The position numbers and the translations under genes are program-made. 22,931 nucleotides of DNA, taken from positions 1 to 22,931 of the forward strand of contig DCJV01000015.1 in assembly GCA_002320555.1 (NCBI GenBank). Direction: 5' to 3'. Shown here piece by piece: positions 1 to 6,493 of this stretch. Source of the stretch: Ruminococcaceae bacterium UBA1691 (GTDB lineage Bacteria > Bacillota > Clostridia > Oscillospirales > Acutalibacteraceae). Numbering within the stretch: position 1 is the stretch's first letter; each line of letters starts with the position of its first letter. A model generated the notes under the pieces. That model saw nothing but the letters and a program-made list of their open reading frames with translations. It was not told where the DNA came from and did not search any database.

Positions 1-84
1 GAAGCGGTGGGATTCGAACCCACGTGCCCTTGCGGACAACTTGATTTCGAGTCAAGCTCGTTACGACCACTTCGATACGCTTCC
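1..84 (-). tRNA. tRNA-Ser(CGA), 3' end cut by window edge
   Basis: Read on the minus strand this folds as a class II tRNA. The acceptor strand GGAAGCG (84-78) pairs with CGCTTC at the window edge, where the last paired base and the discriminator are cut off. The anticodon arm is CTTGA-CTCGAAA-TCAAG with anticodon CGA. There is a long variable arm (GTCC-GCAA-GGGC) and a T arm carrying GGTTCGAATCC. The long variable arm and CGA anticodon identify serine, reading UCG. A plausible promoter lies just upstream: GTGACA, 17 bp, TATTCT, ending about 4 bp before the mature 5' end. A second complete copy lies at 9915-10003 with a different but compensated anticodon stem, so both can fold. Confidence 0.95.
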
Positions 85-115
85 GTATAGAATATTCAAT
101 TTATGCAATCCTGTC

Positions 116-128
116 ACATGATTTCGAG
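116..128. repeat. left 13-bp attachment core (putative att site)
   Basis: The sequence acatgatttcgag occurs here and again at 10036-10048, the two starts being 9,920 bp apart. At the right copy the sequence continues into the 5' half of a tRNA-Ser; here it continues into ggggaatagtg, which would be the element's left end. The repeat matches the tRNA-Ser anticodon loop (CTCGAAAT on the minus strand). It overlaps the -35 region of the adjacent tRNA-Ser promoter. An integrase at the other end of the interval supports the reading. The exact crossover point is inferred. Confidence 0.6.
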
Positions 129-193
129 GGGAATAGTGAATAAAATATCGCTTCATAAGTCTGTATTTTGCAATTTTTTCTTACTAAAATATG

Positions 194-239
194 CTCCCTT
201 GGCAGAAGAATCTCATTTCTTCCCACCAAGGGAGTTTTT
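194..239 (+). terminator. terminator-like hairpin at the left end of the element
   Basis: The arms ctcccttgg (194-202) and ccaagggag (226-234) pair perfectly. A second inner stem pairs gaagaa (205-210) with ttcttc (217-222). The hairpin is followed by TTTTT on the plus strand. In the minus direction it lies beyond the stop of the 287-2017 gene and is followed only by a weaker run (TATTTTA), so it may end transcription both ways and insulate the element from the tRNA. Confidence 0.6.
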
Positions 240-266
240 CTTTTTATAGAGCTTCAGATGCGGTCA

Positions 267-284
267 GGCACCATTTAGGCACCA
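267..284 (+). repeat. left arm-type repeats (two GGCACCA heptamers)
   Basis: GGCACCA occurs at 267-273 and 278-284, 11 bp apart in the same orientation. The block ggcaccatttaggcacca is nearly identical to 9752-9769 beside the integrase gene. Short directly repeated sites near both ends of an element are the usual arm-type binding sites of integrases with an N-terminal arm-binding domain. The binding role is inferred. Confidence 0.5.
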
Positions 285-286
285 TG

Positions 287-2017
287 TTATTGCTTGGTAT
301 AAATGCCATCGTACTCTAGGTCAATAGCCGGGTATATTCCGATTTGACTGACCTCAACAGTGGCTTCTCCGCTATCTTCGTCCCTTGCTAATGTGAAATA
401 AAGAGTTTTTTCCTCCTCGTAAGAAGCAAAATATGCCCCATTTCCATATGTACCTATACTAGCTATACCTGAGAAAGAATCTGTGTGCCCATCCCCGTAG
501 GTATGCTCCATAGAAACAGAAAGCGAAGTATCGTCAATTTTCTCAATCGTCAAAATTTTTGTACCATCTTCGCCTCCATTATTACAGAAATATGTTCCAT
601 CCCAGTTCAAATCGGGTAAGATTTCAATTGCTTCGTTTTCGATGATATCGTCCTGGGGTACATCCGGTGAAATCTTATCTTTTCTTTGAGTATCGAAGTT
701 TTCCCAAATCTCATCCAAGGCATTGTCTTGGCGTTTTACATAGATACCATCATATTCTAGATCAATTGCTGGGTATATCCCCAATTGGCTAATGGTTATG
801 GTTTTTTCTCTGGTTTCAATATCCATCTCTAAGGTAAAATACAAACTTTTTTCACTGGACTCGCCATGGGCAGAAAATGGATCATATTCTTCAATTTTAG
901 CATTCGTTTGATAAGTGTCCACTTGTCCATCAGCATAGTTGTGAATCATTTTGATAGAGAGAAGTGTATCATCAACTTGTGTAACTGAAATACTTTTTGT
1001 CCCGTCATCTCCCCCATTGTTGCATGTATATGTACCCTCCCAATTCAGCCTAACACCATATTTTCCGATTTCCGAATCCAAGTCACTTGCCTCAGCATAA
1101 AGGCCAATATACTCTGAATATGGGAATTCTGATATTTCTATTAGTTGCCGTCCGTCTTCCGTCTGTCCTAGAACATCAAACTCAATCACCCCCTCCTCAG
1201 ACGTATATTCGATATGTTTAGACTCACTAGTTCCTCGTGGATAGGGCACATCAAAATCAAAAATTTCATAGTGGGCAGGGCCCCATAAATATGCATTTGC
1301 AAATTTAAATGACAGATCTTTCTGGCTATTATTATTTATTTCAAAACGCAAATAAGGTGCATCTTCCGCTCCATTAAGAAAAGGTAGCGATATATACAAA
1401 CCGAAATAATCGTCAATCCAATGATTGGGTTCCATAGCAGCCTCTATTGCCTGATTGGCGGCACGCCGCTCTTCACTCAACCCCTCCCATGTATCATTAT
1501 CAACGTATTTCCCAGTATAAGGGGTCGGAGTACCTGAATTGGCTGCCTCCTGGTTGATCTCCAAAGTGTGATTCTTTGGATGGAAGTTGATAGTCAGAGT
1601 GCTCTCATGTGATTGGTCATAGAATGTAAAGGAATTCTCCTCCGGCCTCGGAATATCAACTACAAAATTTTGCTGATAATTGACTGACACAGCATATGCG
1701 TATCCAGAAATCGTAATATTATCAGAGGATGATTCACTTTCTCCAATCGTAATTGAAGTTTGGAAAGGTTGTCCTTCCAAAAATGCAGTGTTATAGAAGT
1801 TTCCATAATAGTCCGGAACAGGCTTTTTAGGAAGGAAAACGGATTGAATGGCAAGTGGTATCCCTACAACGATTGCCCCTGCTAACAGGAAACAGATAAA
1901 AAGCTCACGGGCTATGCCGGAAAGTGCATTGGTATAAATAACCCGAAACATTTTATGGTACAATCTAAACAATGCAATTGTTAGGAGAATCATCAAAATA
2001 CCTTGTATCAGTTTCAT
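287..2017 (-). CDS. membrane-anchored protein with a duplicated C-terminal module, function unknown
   Basis: 576 aa; I do not recognise a family. The N-terminus has two hydrophobic segments (about residues 5-19 and 37-62), after which the chain is polar, acidic and rich in Thr, Ser, Asn and Asp, as in an extracytoplasmic domain. The C-terminal half holds two copies of a module of about 107 residues (324-430 and 470-576). Each copy opens with LNW(E/D)GTY.CNNGG and ends with IYPAIDLEYDGIY, joined by an acidic linker. The single Cys next to Asn-Asn-Gly-Gly is kept in both copies. The gene is A+T-rich compared with its chromosomal neighbours. It follows the coiled-coil gene by 24 bp on the same strand, so the two are probably co-transcribed and may act together at the membrane. 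It lies at the end of the element farthest from the integrase, the usual place for cargo. The ATG start opens directly into the first hydrophobic segment. Confidence 0.8.
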   Translation of the reverse strand: MKLIQGILMILLTIALFRLYHKMFRVIYTNALSGIARELFICFLLAGAIVVGIPLAIQSVFLPKKPVPDYYGNFYNTAFLEGQPFQTSITIGESESSSDNITISGYAYAVSVNYQQNFVVDIPRPEENSFTFYDQSHESTLTINFHPKNHTLEINQEAANSGTPTPYTGKYVDNDTWEGLSEERRAANQAIEAAMEPNHWIDDYFGLYISLPFLNGAEDAPYLRFEINNNSQKDLSFKFANAYLWGPAHYEIFDFDVPYPRGTSESKHIEYTSEEGVIEFDVLGQTEDGRQLIEISEFPYSEYIGLYAEASDLDSEIGKYGVRLNWEGTYTCNNGGDDGTKSISVTQVDDTLLSIKMIHNYADGQVDTYQTNAKIEEYDPFSAHGESSEKSLYFTLEMDIETREKTITISQLGIYPAIDLEYDGIYVKRQDNALDEIWENFDTQRKDKISPDVPQDDIIENEAIEILPDLNWDGTYFCNNGGEDGTKILTIEKIDDTSLSVSMEHTYGDGHTDSFSGIASIGTYGNGAYFASYEEEKTLYFTLARDEDSGEATVEVSQIGIYPAIDLEYDGIYTKQ

Positions 2018-2041
2018 ATCAAATCACCACTTACAATAAAC

Positions 2042-2518
2042 TTATGAGCATGCCTTTAATACGAAAATAATGACGATAACCCAAAAGCCAATATTGACGA
2101 TCCATTTCAAAGGACTACTTGTTTGCTGTTTCAACAGGTCGAGTTGAATCTCAAATTTCTCCCTATCCTTTTTGGCTGCTTCCAGCAATTCAGGAAACCT
2201 CTTTTGATCTTCTCTGGCTTTTTGAAGATACTCAAACATTGTTGCTTTTTGTTTTTCAGCAGAAGAAATAATTTCTGCACATAGTTTTTTCGTCGCTGCC
2301 ATTCGATTTTCATCATAGTTTTCTCGTACAGCTTGATTTAGCATTTTCTCACATTCTTTCTCCGCTTCATAAAGGTCTTGGCAACTATCTTGATAGTCCT
2401 TCTCCGCTTCTTTTAGATCCTCTTCCCATTCGGTTTTTGCATTGTTAATGAAATCATTACATTTACGAAGGAGACCCTCTATCTCTTTGATTTTTTCTGC
2501 TTGATTTTTGTTAGACAT
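2042..2518 (-). CDS. tail-anchored coiled-coil protein, function unknown
   Basis: 158 aa. Residues 1-135 are a highly charged helix rich in Glu, Lys and Gln with heptad-like spacing, predicted as coiled coil. One hydrophobic segment (about 139-156, WIVNIGFWVIVIIFVLKAC) sits at the extreme C-terminus, so the protein is probably tail-anchored with the coiled coil in the cytoplasm. The start ATG has a good ribosome site (AAAGAGGTG). It is the first gene of a two-gene unit with the membrane protein downstream. The promoter upstream (2555-2583) contains a repeat shared with the divergent XRE gene, so the regulator probably controls this unit. No enzymatic motif is visible. Confidence 0.75.
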   Translation of the reverse strand: MSNKNQAEKIKEIEGLLRKCNDFINNAKTEWEEDLKEAEKDYQDSCQDLYEAEKECEKMLNQAVRENYDENRMAATKKLCAEIISSAEKQKATMFEYLQKAREDQKRFPELLEAAKKDREKFEIQLDLLKQQTSSPLKWIVNIGFWVIVIIFVLKACS

Positions 2519-2554
2519 ATATAAGCACCTCTTTAATTGTAATTCTCCGCCACT

Positions 2555-2583
2555 ATTTTACCCTATAAGTTCCTTTAATTCAA
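2555..2583 (-). promoter_or_regulatory. promoter of the coiled-coil/membrane unit
   Basis: On the minus strand TTGAAT (2583-2578) and TAAAAT (2560-2555) are separated by exactly 17 bp, close to the sigma-A consensus. It drives leftward toward the gene starting at 2518. One direct-repeat copy (2566-2577) fills most of the spacer. Confidence 0.6.
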
Positions 2584-2600
2584 CCCTTTAAGTTCGTTTA
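2566..2600. promoter_or_regulatory. putative operator: direct repeats TAAGTTC(C/G)TTTA
   Basis: Two 12-bp copies (2566-2577 and 2589-2600) differ by one base and start 23 bp apart, about two helical turns. They sit between divergent genes; the first lies between the -10 and -35 of the leftward promoter. This is the arrangement expected for repression by the neighbouring XRE protein. Binding is inferred. Confidence 0.45.
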
Positions 2601-2650
2601 TGAGTATAACTTTCCGGGGTATGCTAAATCAAAACGCCGGAGGAGCGACT

Positions 2651-2983
2651 ATGGACTGGACAGTAGTTGGAAGCAGAATACGGAAACAGCGGGAATATCT
2701 CGGCTATACTCGGGAGCAGCTTGCCGAACAACTGGACGTGAGCACGAAGTTCTGCTCCGACATTGAATTGGGTGTCAAGGGAATGTCCATTCCAACCCTG
2801 TGTAAAATAGCCCGGATTTTACGATTATCGACAGATTACATTCTGTTTGGAACTTTGGAACAAAGCGGTGCTGAACCCTTGGAATTACTGCTGAAAAGCT
2901 GTTCCGGGGCAGAGCGGCACTATGCCGAACAGCTCCTAAAAACCTTTTTAATTGCTATGGATGCCAAAAAAGATTCGCCTTGA
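2651..2983 (+). CDS. XRE-family helix-turn-helix regulator
   Basis: 110 aa from the preferred start. Residues about 7-65 form a Cro/C1-type domain (GSRIRKQREYLGYTREQLAE followed by the recognition helix region VSTKFCSDIELG). The C-terminal 40 residues are helical, probably for dimerisation. An upstream in-frame ATG at 2600 would add 17 residues, but the ATG at 2651 has a strong ribosome site (GGAGGAG at 2639-2645) and begins right at the domain. It is divergent from the coiled-coil/membrane unit and separated from it by operator-like repeats, so it is probably the local repressor of the cargo and perhaps of itself. The stop codon lies inside a terminator hairpin shared with the convergent amidotransferase gene. 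Confidence 0.88.
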   Translation: MDWTVVGSRIRKQREYLGYTREQLAEQLDVSTKFCSDIELGVKGMSIPTLCKIARILRLSTDYILFGTLEQSGAEPLELLLKSCSGAERHYAEQLLKTFLIAMDAKKDSP

Positions 2984-3000
2984 ATGGGCGAATCTTTTTT
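2966..3000. terminator. bidirectional terminator between convergent genes
   Basis: A perfect 14-bp stem pairs aaaaaagattcgcc (2966-2979) with ggcgaatctttttt (2987-3000). A-run and T-run flanks make it work in both directions, ending both the XRE gene (+) and the amidotransferase gene (-). The XRE stop codon lies in the loop. Confidence 0.85.
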
Positions 3001-3014
3001 GGCTCGTAAGCCTG

Positions 3015-3953
3015 TCACAGCTCACCACAGTATAGAAATTCTTCCAGCTCTTCCGCCGAGAATCCCATAGCCGCCAGTCTGTCGATAGCCTCAGGGGTAT
3101 ATCCAAAGGCGGAGGCTACTGACTTGACTTCCTCCAAATAGGAATCCGGCACAGAAAGCGTAGGTATGGCAGTCCTTTTCGTGCCTCTGTATGGATATGA
3201 CCACATCGGGCCAAACCAGCCGGAGAACAAATGGGAATCATCAAATTGGCTCCGAGTGAGGTTCCCTGCTCTGTCAATTCGCAGAATCTCTCCGCTGTTC
3301 GCTCTGGTTTTTACTGCCTTTTTGGGTGATAACCGTAGCTTAGGTAAGGCCATCCGCATGATCTCCTCTGTGGAGGTATAGAGATACAGGCCAAACGCCG
3401 GAAAATGATACAGACACATGGGGTTGTCCCCTTTGACAATATGCAGATTATTTCGCTGATCCAGCACCGTAAATGCAAAAGAACCCTCAACCTGTTCAGC
3501 CATATACCGGAGGCTGTCAGGATTGAGGGCTTTTTTCTGCTCAATGAGCTGAACGGCAATGTAGCTGTCCGTTTCGATCTTTGTCTTGGGCAGACCAAGG
3601 GAGCGGCGCAGGTATCCATCATTATGTAGAACACCGTTATGCGCCAACGCAAATACTCCCTCTTTCGTGCTCCCGAGAAACGGATGGTTGTTGTAGTTTT
3701 TTCCAGCGCTCCCTTGGGTTGTCATGCGTGTATGCCCCATAATGACTTGAGCATCTTCCGGGATACGGAAGCGTATCCTATGGCCGGGAAGAGGCCGCTT
3801 ATAGATGGTGAGCTTTCCATGACTGTTATATGCGATTCCGGTTGCGTCGGTTCCTCTGGCCTCACATACCGTTGCCAGAACAGAAGTCATGCGGTTTTTC
3901 TGCTCTGCGGTCAAGCTATGGCCGTAGTCAATGATTCCAAATAAACAGCACAT
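3015..3953 (-). CDS. class II glutamine amidotransferase
   Basis: 312 aa; N-terminal-nucleophile (Ntn) hydrolase of the GATase class II type, which releases ammonia from glutamine. Starting at the ATG at 3953 gives MCCLFGI, placing the catalytic Cys at residue 2, ready for exposure when Met is removed. An upstream extension to 4058 would bury it. Family motifs are present: RGTDATG (33-39), GHTRMTT (73-79, Arg for substrate carboxylate), HNG (105-107, oxyanion hole) and ETDS (127-130, Asp for the substrate amine). The C-terminus (about 284-308, with AAMGFS) resembles a small UBA-like three-helix tail. The ribosome site AGGAGG lies in the end of the upstream amidoligase gene, whose TGA overlaps this ATG by one base (TGATG), so translation is coupled. 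Family knowledge: such enzymes pair with ligases that use the ammonia or act on amide bonds; the actual product here is unknown. Confidence 0.88.
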   Translation of the reverse strand: MCCLFGIIDYGHSLTAEQKNRMTSVLATVCEARGTDATGIAYNSHGKLTIYKRPLPGHRIRFRIPEDAQVIMGHTRMTTQGSAGKNYNNHPFLGSTKEGVFALAHNGVLHNDGYLRRSLGLPKTKIETDSYIAVQLIEQKKALNPDSLRYMAEQVEGSFAFTVLDQRNNLHIVKGDNPMCLYHFPAFGLYLYTSTEEIMRMALPKLRLSPKKAVKTRANSGEILRIDRAGNLTRSQFDDSHLFSGWFGPMWSYPYRGTKRTAIPTLSVPDSYLEEVKSVASAFGYTPEAIDRLAAMGFSAEELEEFLYCGEL

Positions 3954-5068
3954 CAGATTTCCTCCTCTGCCGCCACAACATCGTTCACATAGATGCGCCG
4001 CTCCTTCAAATACTGTACCAGCTCCGGAGTCTGACAGCCGGAGACGAAGGTAGACCAAGACATATTTTTGACTTCTTCATCGGACAAACAAATCGCCACC
4101 TCGCAGATCCGGTCAACGAGCTGCAAGGTGGCGATCAGTGTATTCAGTTTTAATGTCCCTCGGAACATCCGAAATTCGATCGTGCTGTCATTCTGGAGGT
4201 TGACACAGGTATAGCGGCCTCCATGGTAGCCTTTCTTGGCGTGTTCCAGTATTTCTCTGGGCTGCTCCTTGTAGCCGTACCGGGCCGCCCATCGGTCAAG
4301 CTGTCGCTGGGTGCGGCGGCTGAATTTCAGTAGCTCTTCCCAGTGCTTTTCAAAGAAGTACAGGATACGGGCAATACACGCCTCCTGCTCGTCCTCTGTG
4401 CTACCAAATGCGTTCCGGTTCACATGGACGTGGAGACCGCATGTGCCCGCCTGATGGCTTTTATAGCCCATTGCAACGGCCTTATGCAGAATGTCCGCCC
4501 AAGACATCCCTTCCCGGTGGTAGTCCAATGTCATAGGATGGGTGACGATTTCAAATCCTTCCTCCAGAGAACCGTCATGTTTGCAATAGATATGCTCGTA
4601 GCTGCGGTTGGCAATGCTCAACAATTCTTTGGCATTGCTGGAGGATTCTCCGCCGTCGTCGATCTCCAGTTCTACTCCCATGTACCTGCTTCCCTTTCCG
4701 TAAAAGATAGGGGCAGGCTTGTAGTAGTAATCCTGAATCCCCCTCTGCACCACAGAACGGGAATTGCAGTCATGGCAAAGCGGTTCTTCCTCGCCCGGGT
4801 CATCCTCTGAATAGTGGGCATCATCCATGTGCAGCAGAGCACCACACCGGACACAGTTTGTATAGTTCCGGTCATAGCAGGGCTGGCAGAGAGGGATATC
4901 TTCATCCCCGGCATTACTGTCATTCCACAGGCGTTCTCCGCACGTGTTGCAAACAACGGTTTCCGAATCCAGACAAAAGCGGCATAGTGACTGGCCGTTG
5001 AACTCGGTGCGCTGCTCCGCTGGGAAGCGCTCTCCACAGCAATCACAAGTAAACTCTTCTGTCCTCAT
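3953..5068 (-). CDS. amidoligase-family protein with three N-terminal zinc ribbons
   Basis: 371 aa. Residues 1-101 carry six CxxC knuckles in three pairs (C8/C11 with C29/C32, C40/C43 with C61/C64, C72/C75 with C98/C101), indicating three zinc ribbons. Residues about 125-330 match the Amidoligase_2 (glutamine-synthetase-like COOH-NH2 ligase) family: MGVELEID (130-137, metal-binding acidic residues), KHDGSLEEGFEIVTHPM (163-179), CGLHVHVN (210-217) and RMFRGTL (300-306). Family members form amide or peptide bonds with ATP; the substrate cannot be told from sequence. The gene overlaps the downstream class II amidotransferase gene by one base, and ligase/amidotransferase pairing is a known theme for this superfamily. 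The zinc ribbons could bind nucleic acid or a protein target. The ATG at 5068 is preceded by AGGAGGATTGAGCT on the minus strand. Confidence 0.85.
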   Translation of the reverse strand: MRTEEFTCDCCGERFPAEQRTEFNGQSLCRFCLDSETVVCNTCGERLWNDSNAGDEDIPLCQPCYDRNYTNCVRCGALLHMDDAHYSEDDPGEEEPLCHDCNSRSVVQRGIQDYYYKPAPIFYGKGSRYMGVELEIDDGGESSSNAKELLSIANRSYEHIYCKHDGSLEEGFEIVTHPMTLDYHREGMSWADILHKAVAMGYKSHQAGTCGLHVHVNRNAFGSTEDEQEACIARILYFFEKHWEELLKFSRRTQRQLDRWAARYGYKEQPREILEHAKKGYHGGRYTCVNLQNDSTIEFRMFRGTLKLNTLIATLQLVDRICEVAICLSDEEVKNMSWSTFVSGCQTPELVQYLKERRIYVNDVVAAEEEI

Positions 5069-5071
5069 AGC

Positions 5072-5197
5072 TCAATCCTCCTGATTTAGAAAGTAGTCAA
5101 TGGCGGTGCATAACAACGCCGCCAAGGTAGTGAGGATGATGCCCACAATTTTCTCACGGGCATCCCTCCTCTGATCCTCAGTTACCCCATGGCGCAA
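5072..5197 (-). CDS. possible small single-helix membrane peptide
   Basis: An open frame of 41 codons that starts only at TTG (5197). It reads as a charged N-terminus (TEDQRRDAREK) followed by one hydrophobic helix (IVGIILTTLAALLCTAIDYF) and an acidic tail. It overlaps the end of the preceding 28-aa ORF and ends just upstream of the amidoligase start. The charged-then-hydrophobic pattern looks like a real small membrane protein, but the start codon is uncertain. A competing out-of-frame ORF (5163-5089) has a better placed ribosome site and a less protein-like sequence. Confidence 0.35.
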   Translation of the reverse strand: MRHGVTEDQRRDAREKIVGIILTTLAALLCTAIDYFLNQED

Positions 5198-5268
5198 ACC
5201 CGCCGCAACAGCAAATCCACCAGCTCAGAAATAATTGTGCGGATCACAGCAAGAAGCATATTCAGCAT
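5182..5268 (-). CDS. tiny hydrophobic peptide (28 aa)
   Basis: An ATG at 5268 has a strong ribosome site (GGAGGAG, 5 bp away). It encodes a short amphipathic to hydrophobic helix, MLNMLLAVIRTIISELVDLL, ending in a basic tail with LLRRV. The longer frame back to 5373 runs through a 21-bp hairpin and has no comparable ribosome site, so the short form is preferred. It lies between a terminator-like hairpin and the amidoligase pair on the same strand and may lead that operon. Size and character recall type I toxin peptides or small membrane regulators, but no family is recognised. Confidence 0.45.
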   Translation of the reverse strand: MLNMLLAVIRTIISELVDLLLRRVCAMG

Positions 5269-5300
5269 GGTTTCTCCTCCTTTCGTCCAAAACGCATAAA

Positions 5301-5348
5301 AGCGCCGGGAATTTTCGATGGTTTTACCCATCGAAAATTCCCGGCGCT
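5301..5348 (-). terminator. 21-bp perfect hairpin, terminator or attenuator
   Basis: The arms 5301-5321 and 5328-5348 are perfectly complementary over 21 bp with a 6-base loop. On the minus strand the stem is followed by TTTTAT. It lies 38 bp past the stop of the 5386-6369 gene and 32 bp before the 28-aa ORF, so it could end the first transcript or attenuate the cargo operon. Confidence 0.65.
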
Positions 5349-5385
5349 CTATGATAATAATATGCACATGCAAAAGAGGGAAAAA

Positions 5386-6369
5386 TTAACTTGATAAATG
5401 GATTCTCTGTCCCGTATAAAAATTATACAAAATAGTGCATTGAGATAAATTTACAGTATTTTCAATATCTTTAATGCCCGACTTTTTAACTGCTTCTATA
5501 ACAATTTCACACCATTTTCTGAAAACGCCATTCAATATTACCCGATATTTCAAAGCTGCAATATTCTGACGTTTTATTTCGGTTTTTATCCGATTAAATT
5601 CTTCTTCAGTGTACGGATAATCATCCCGGTTACTGCAAATCAAATACGGCTCACCTCCTTTGGGGTTTTTAAGGTTTTTGAGGCTAAAAATATTGCTGAA
5701 ATTCTCAATTCGTTTTCTTTGTTTAGGTGCTTCAATAGCAGAAGTTTTCTCTTTTCCTAAAAGAATCTGTAATAGTTTTTTGTCCGGCAAAAAGAACTTA
5801 CTATCACAAGAATTAAAGGTATATGCTGTTAGTAAATAAGGTAATAGTGCTCGGATATCGGGATCATCCAAACTAATCATCTGTGGTAAAAATTCCAACC
5901 TAAGATTTCCAAACTTTAAATTTCCCACAATAGTCCTTTTTTCTCTTAAAGCCTCACCGATTTCAAAAAAAAGCTGGTCGAATAATCTTTCTCTCTTTTT
6001 TTGATAGGGCGATCCGCTCAAATACGTATTCTCGATATGTTTATATAGCTCTTTAAAATCATCAATATCATCGTGCCAACGGATTCTTTTTCTTTTCTTT
6101 TGGGACTGCAAATTAGTAAATATATCTTCGTCTTGTTTTGGTTCTACATTTAGTCCATCGACATAAACCCGAAAAGATTCCAAACAATTTCTCCAAAAAA
6201 TCTCATAGGATTTGAGCGAATCTATATAGTTTTGGCGCATAACAGACCAATTTTCTTTGGGTCTCCCATTATAATTTATGCCTCCATTCAGTAAGATTTT
6301 TAATGACTTCTGAATTGCATTGATAGCGTCTCTTTCTCTCGCTAAAGGTCGCTTATGAGTTTCACACAC
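5386..6369 (-). CDS. unrecognised A+T-rich gene of the element
   Basis: 327 aa, no family recognised. The protein is soluble, basic and rich in Lys, Arg, Asn and Ile, with no signal peptide or clear membrane helix. A basic patch (SQKKRKRIRW) sits near residue 90 and a second Lys/Arg-rich stretch near residue 220. The start is GTG at 6369 with a good ribosome site (GGAGGG, 6 bp away). Its base composition is clearly more A+T-rich than the neighbouring helicase and amidoligase genes, which suggests a separate origin. It is divergent from the helicase operon across about 120 bp and ends before a strong hairpin. The basic character and its place beside the replication module allow a nucleic-acid-binding role, but this is only a guess. 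Confidence 0.75.
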   Translation of the reverse strand: MCETHKRPLARERDAINAIQKSLKILLNGGINYNGRPKENWSVMRQNYIDSLKSYEIFWRNCLESFRVYVDGLNVEPKQDEDIFTNLQSQKKRKRIRWHDDIDDFKELYKHIENTYLSGSPYQKKRERLFDQLFFEIGEALREKRTIVGNLKFGNLRLEFLPQMISLDDPDIRALLPYLLTAYTFNSCDSKFFLPDKKLLQILLGKEKTSAIEAPKQRKRIENFSNIFSLKNLKNPKGGEPYLICSNRDDYPYTEEEFNRIKTEIKRQNIAALKYRVILNGVFRKWCEIVIEAVKKSGIKDIENTVNLSQCTILYNFYTGQRIHLSS

Positions 6370-6433
6370 AGGTATCCCTCCAGAATGTCAAAAAAAGTGG
6401 CTTAATCTTTTCTCTTAGAAGTCATATTCAATT

Positions 6434-6459
6434 CGAGAGAATTTCTCTATACTGTCTGC
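6434..6459 (+). promoter_or_regulatory. candidate promoter/operator of the replication-integration operon
   Basis: Upstream of the helicase gene there is a -10-like TATACT preceded by ATTCAA at about 16 bp. Between them is a near-palindrome, agagaatttctct, which matches its own complement at all but the centre base. The divergent gene starts at 6369. A regulator could bind here; the assignment rests only on these short motifs. Confidence 0.35.
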
Positions 6460-6493
6460 AAGGCCGGCCTCTCAAATAGAAAGGAGAATTATC

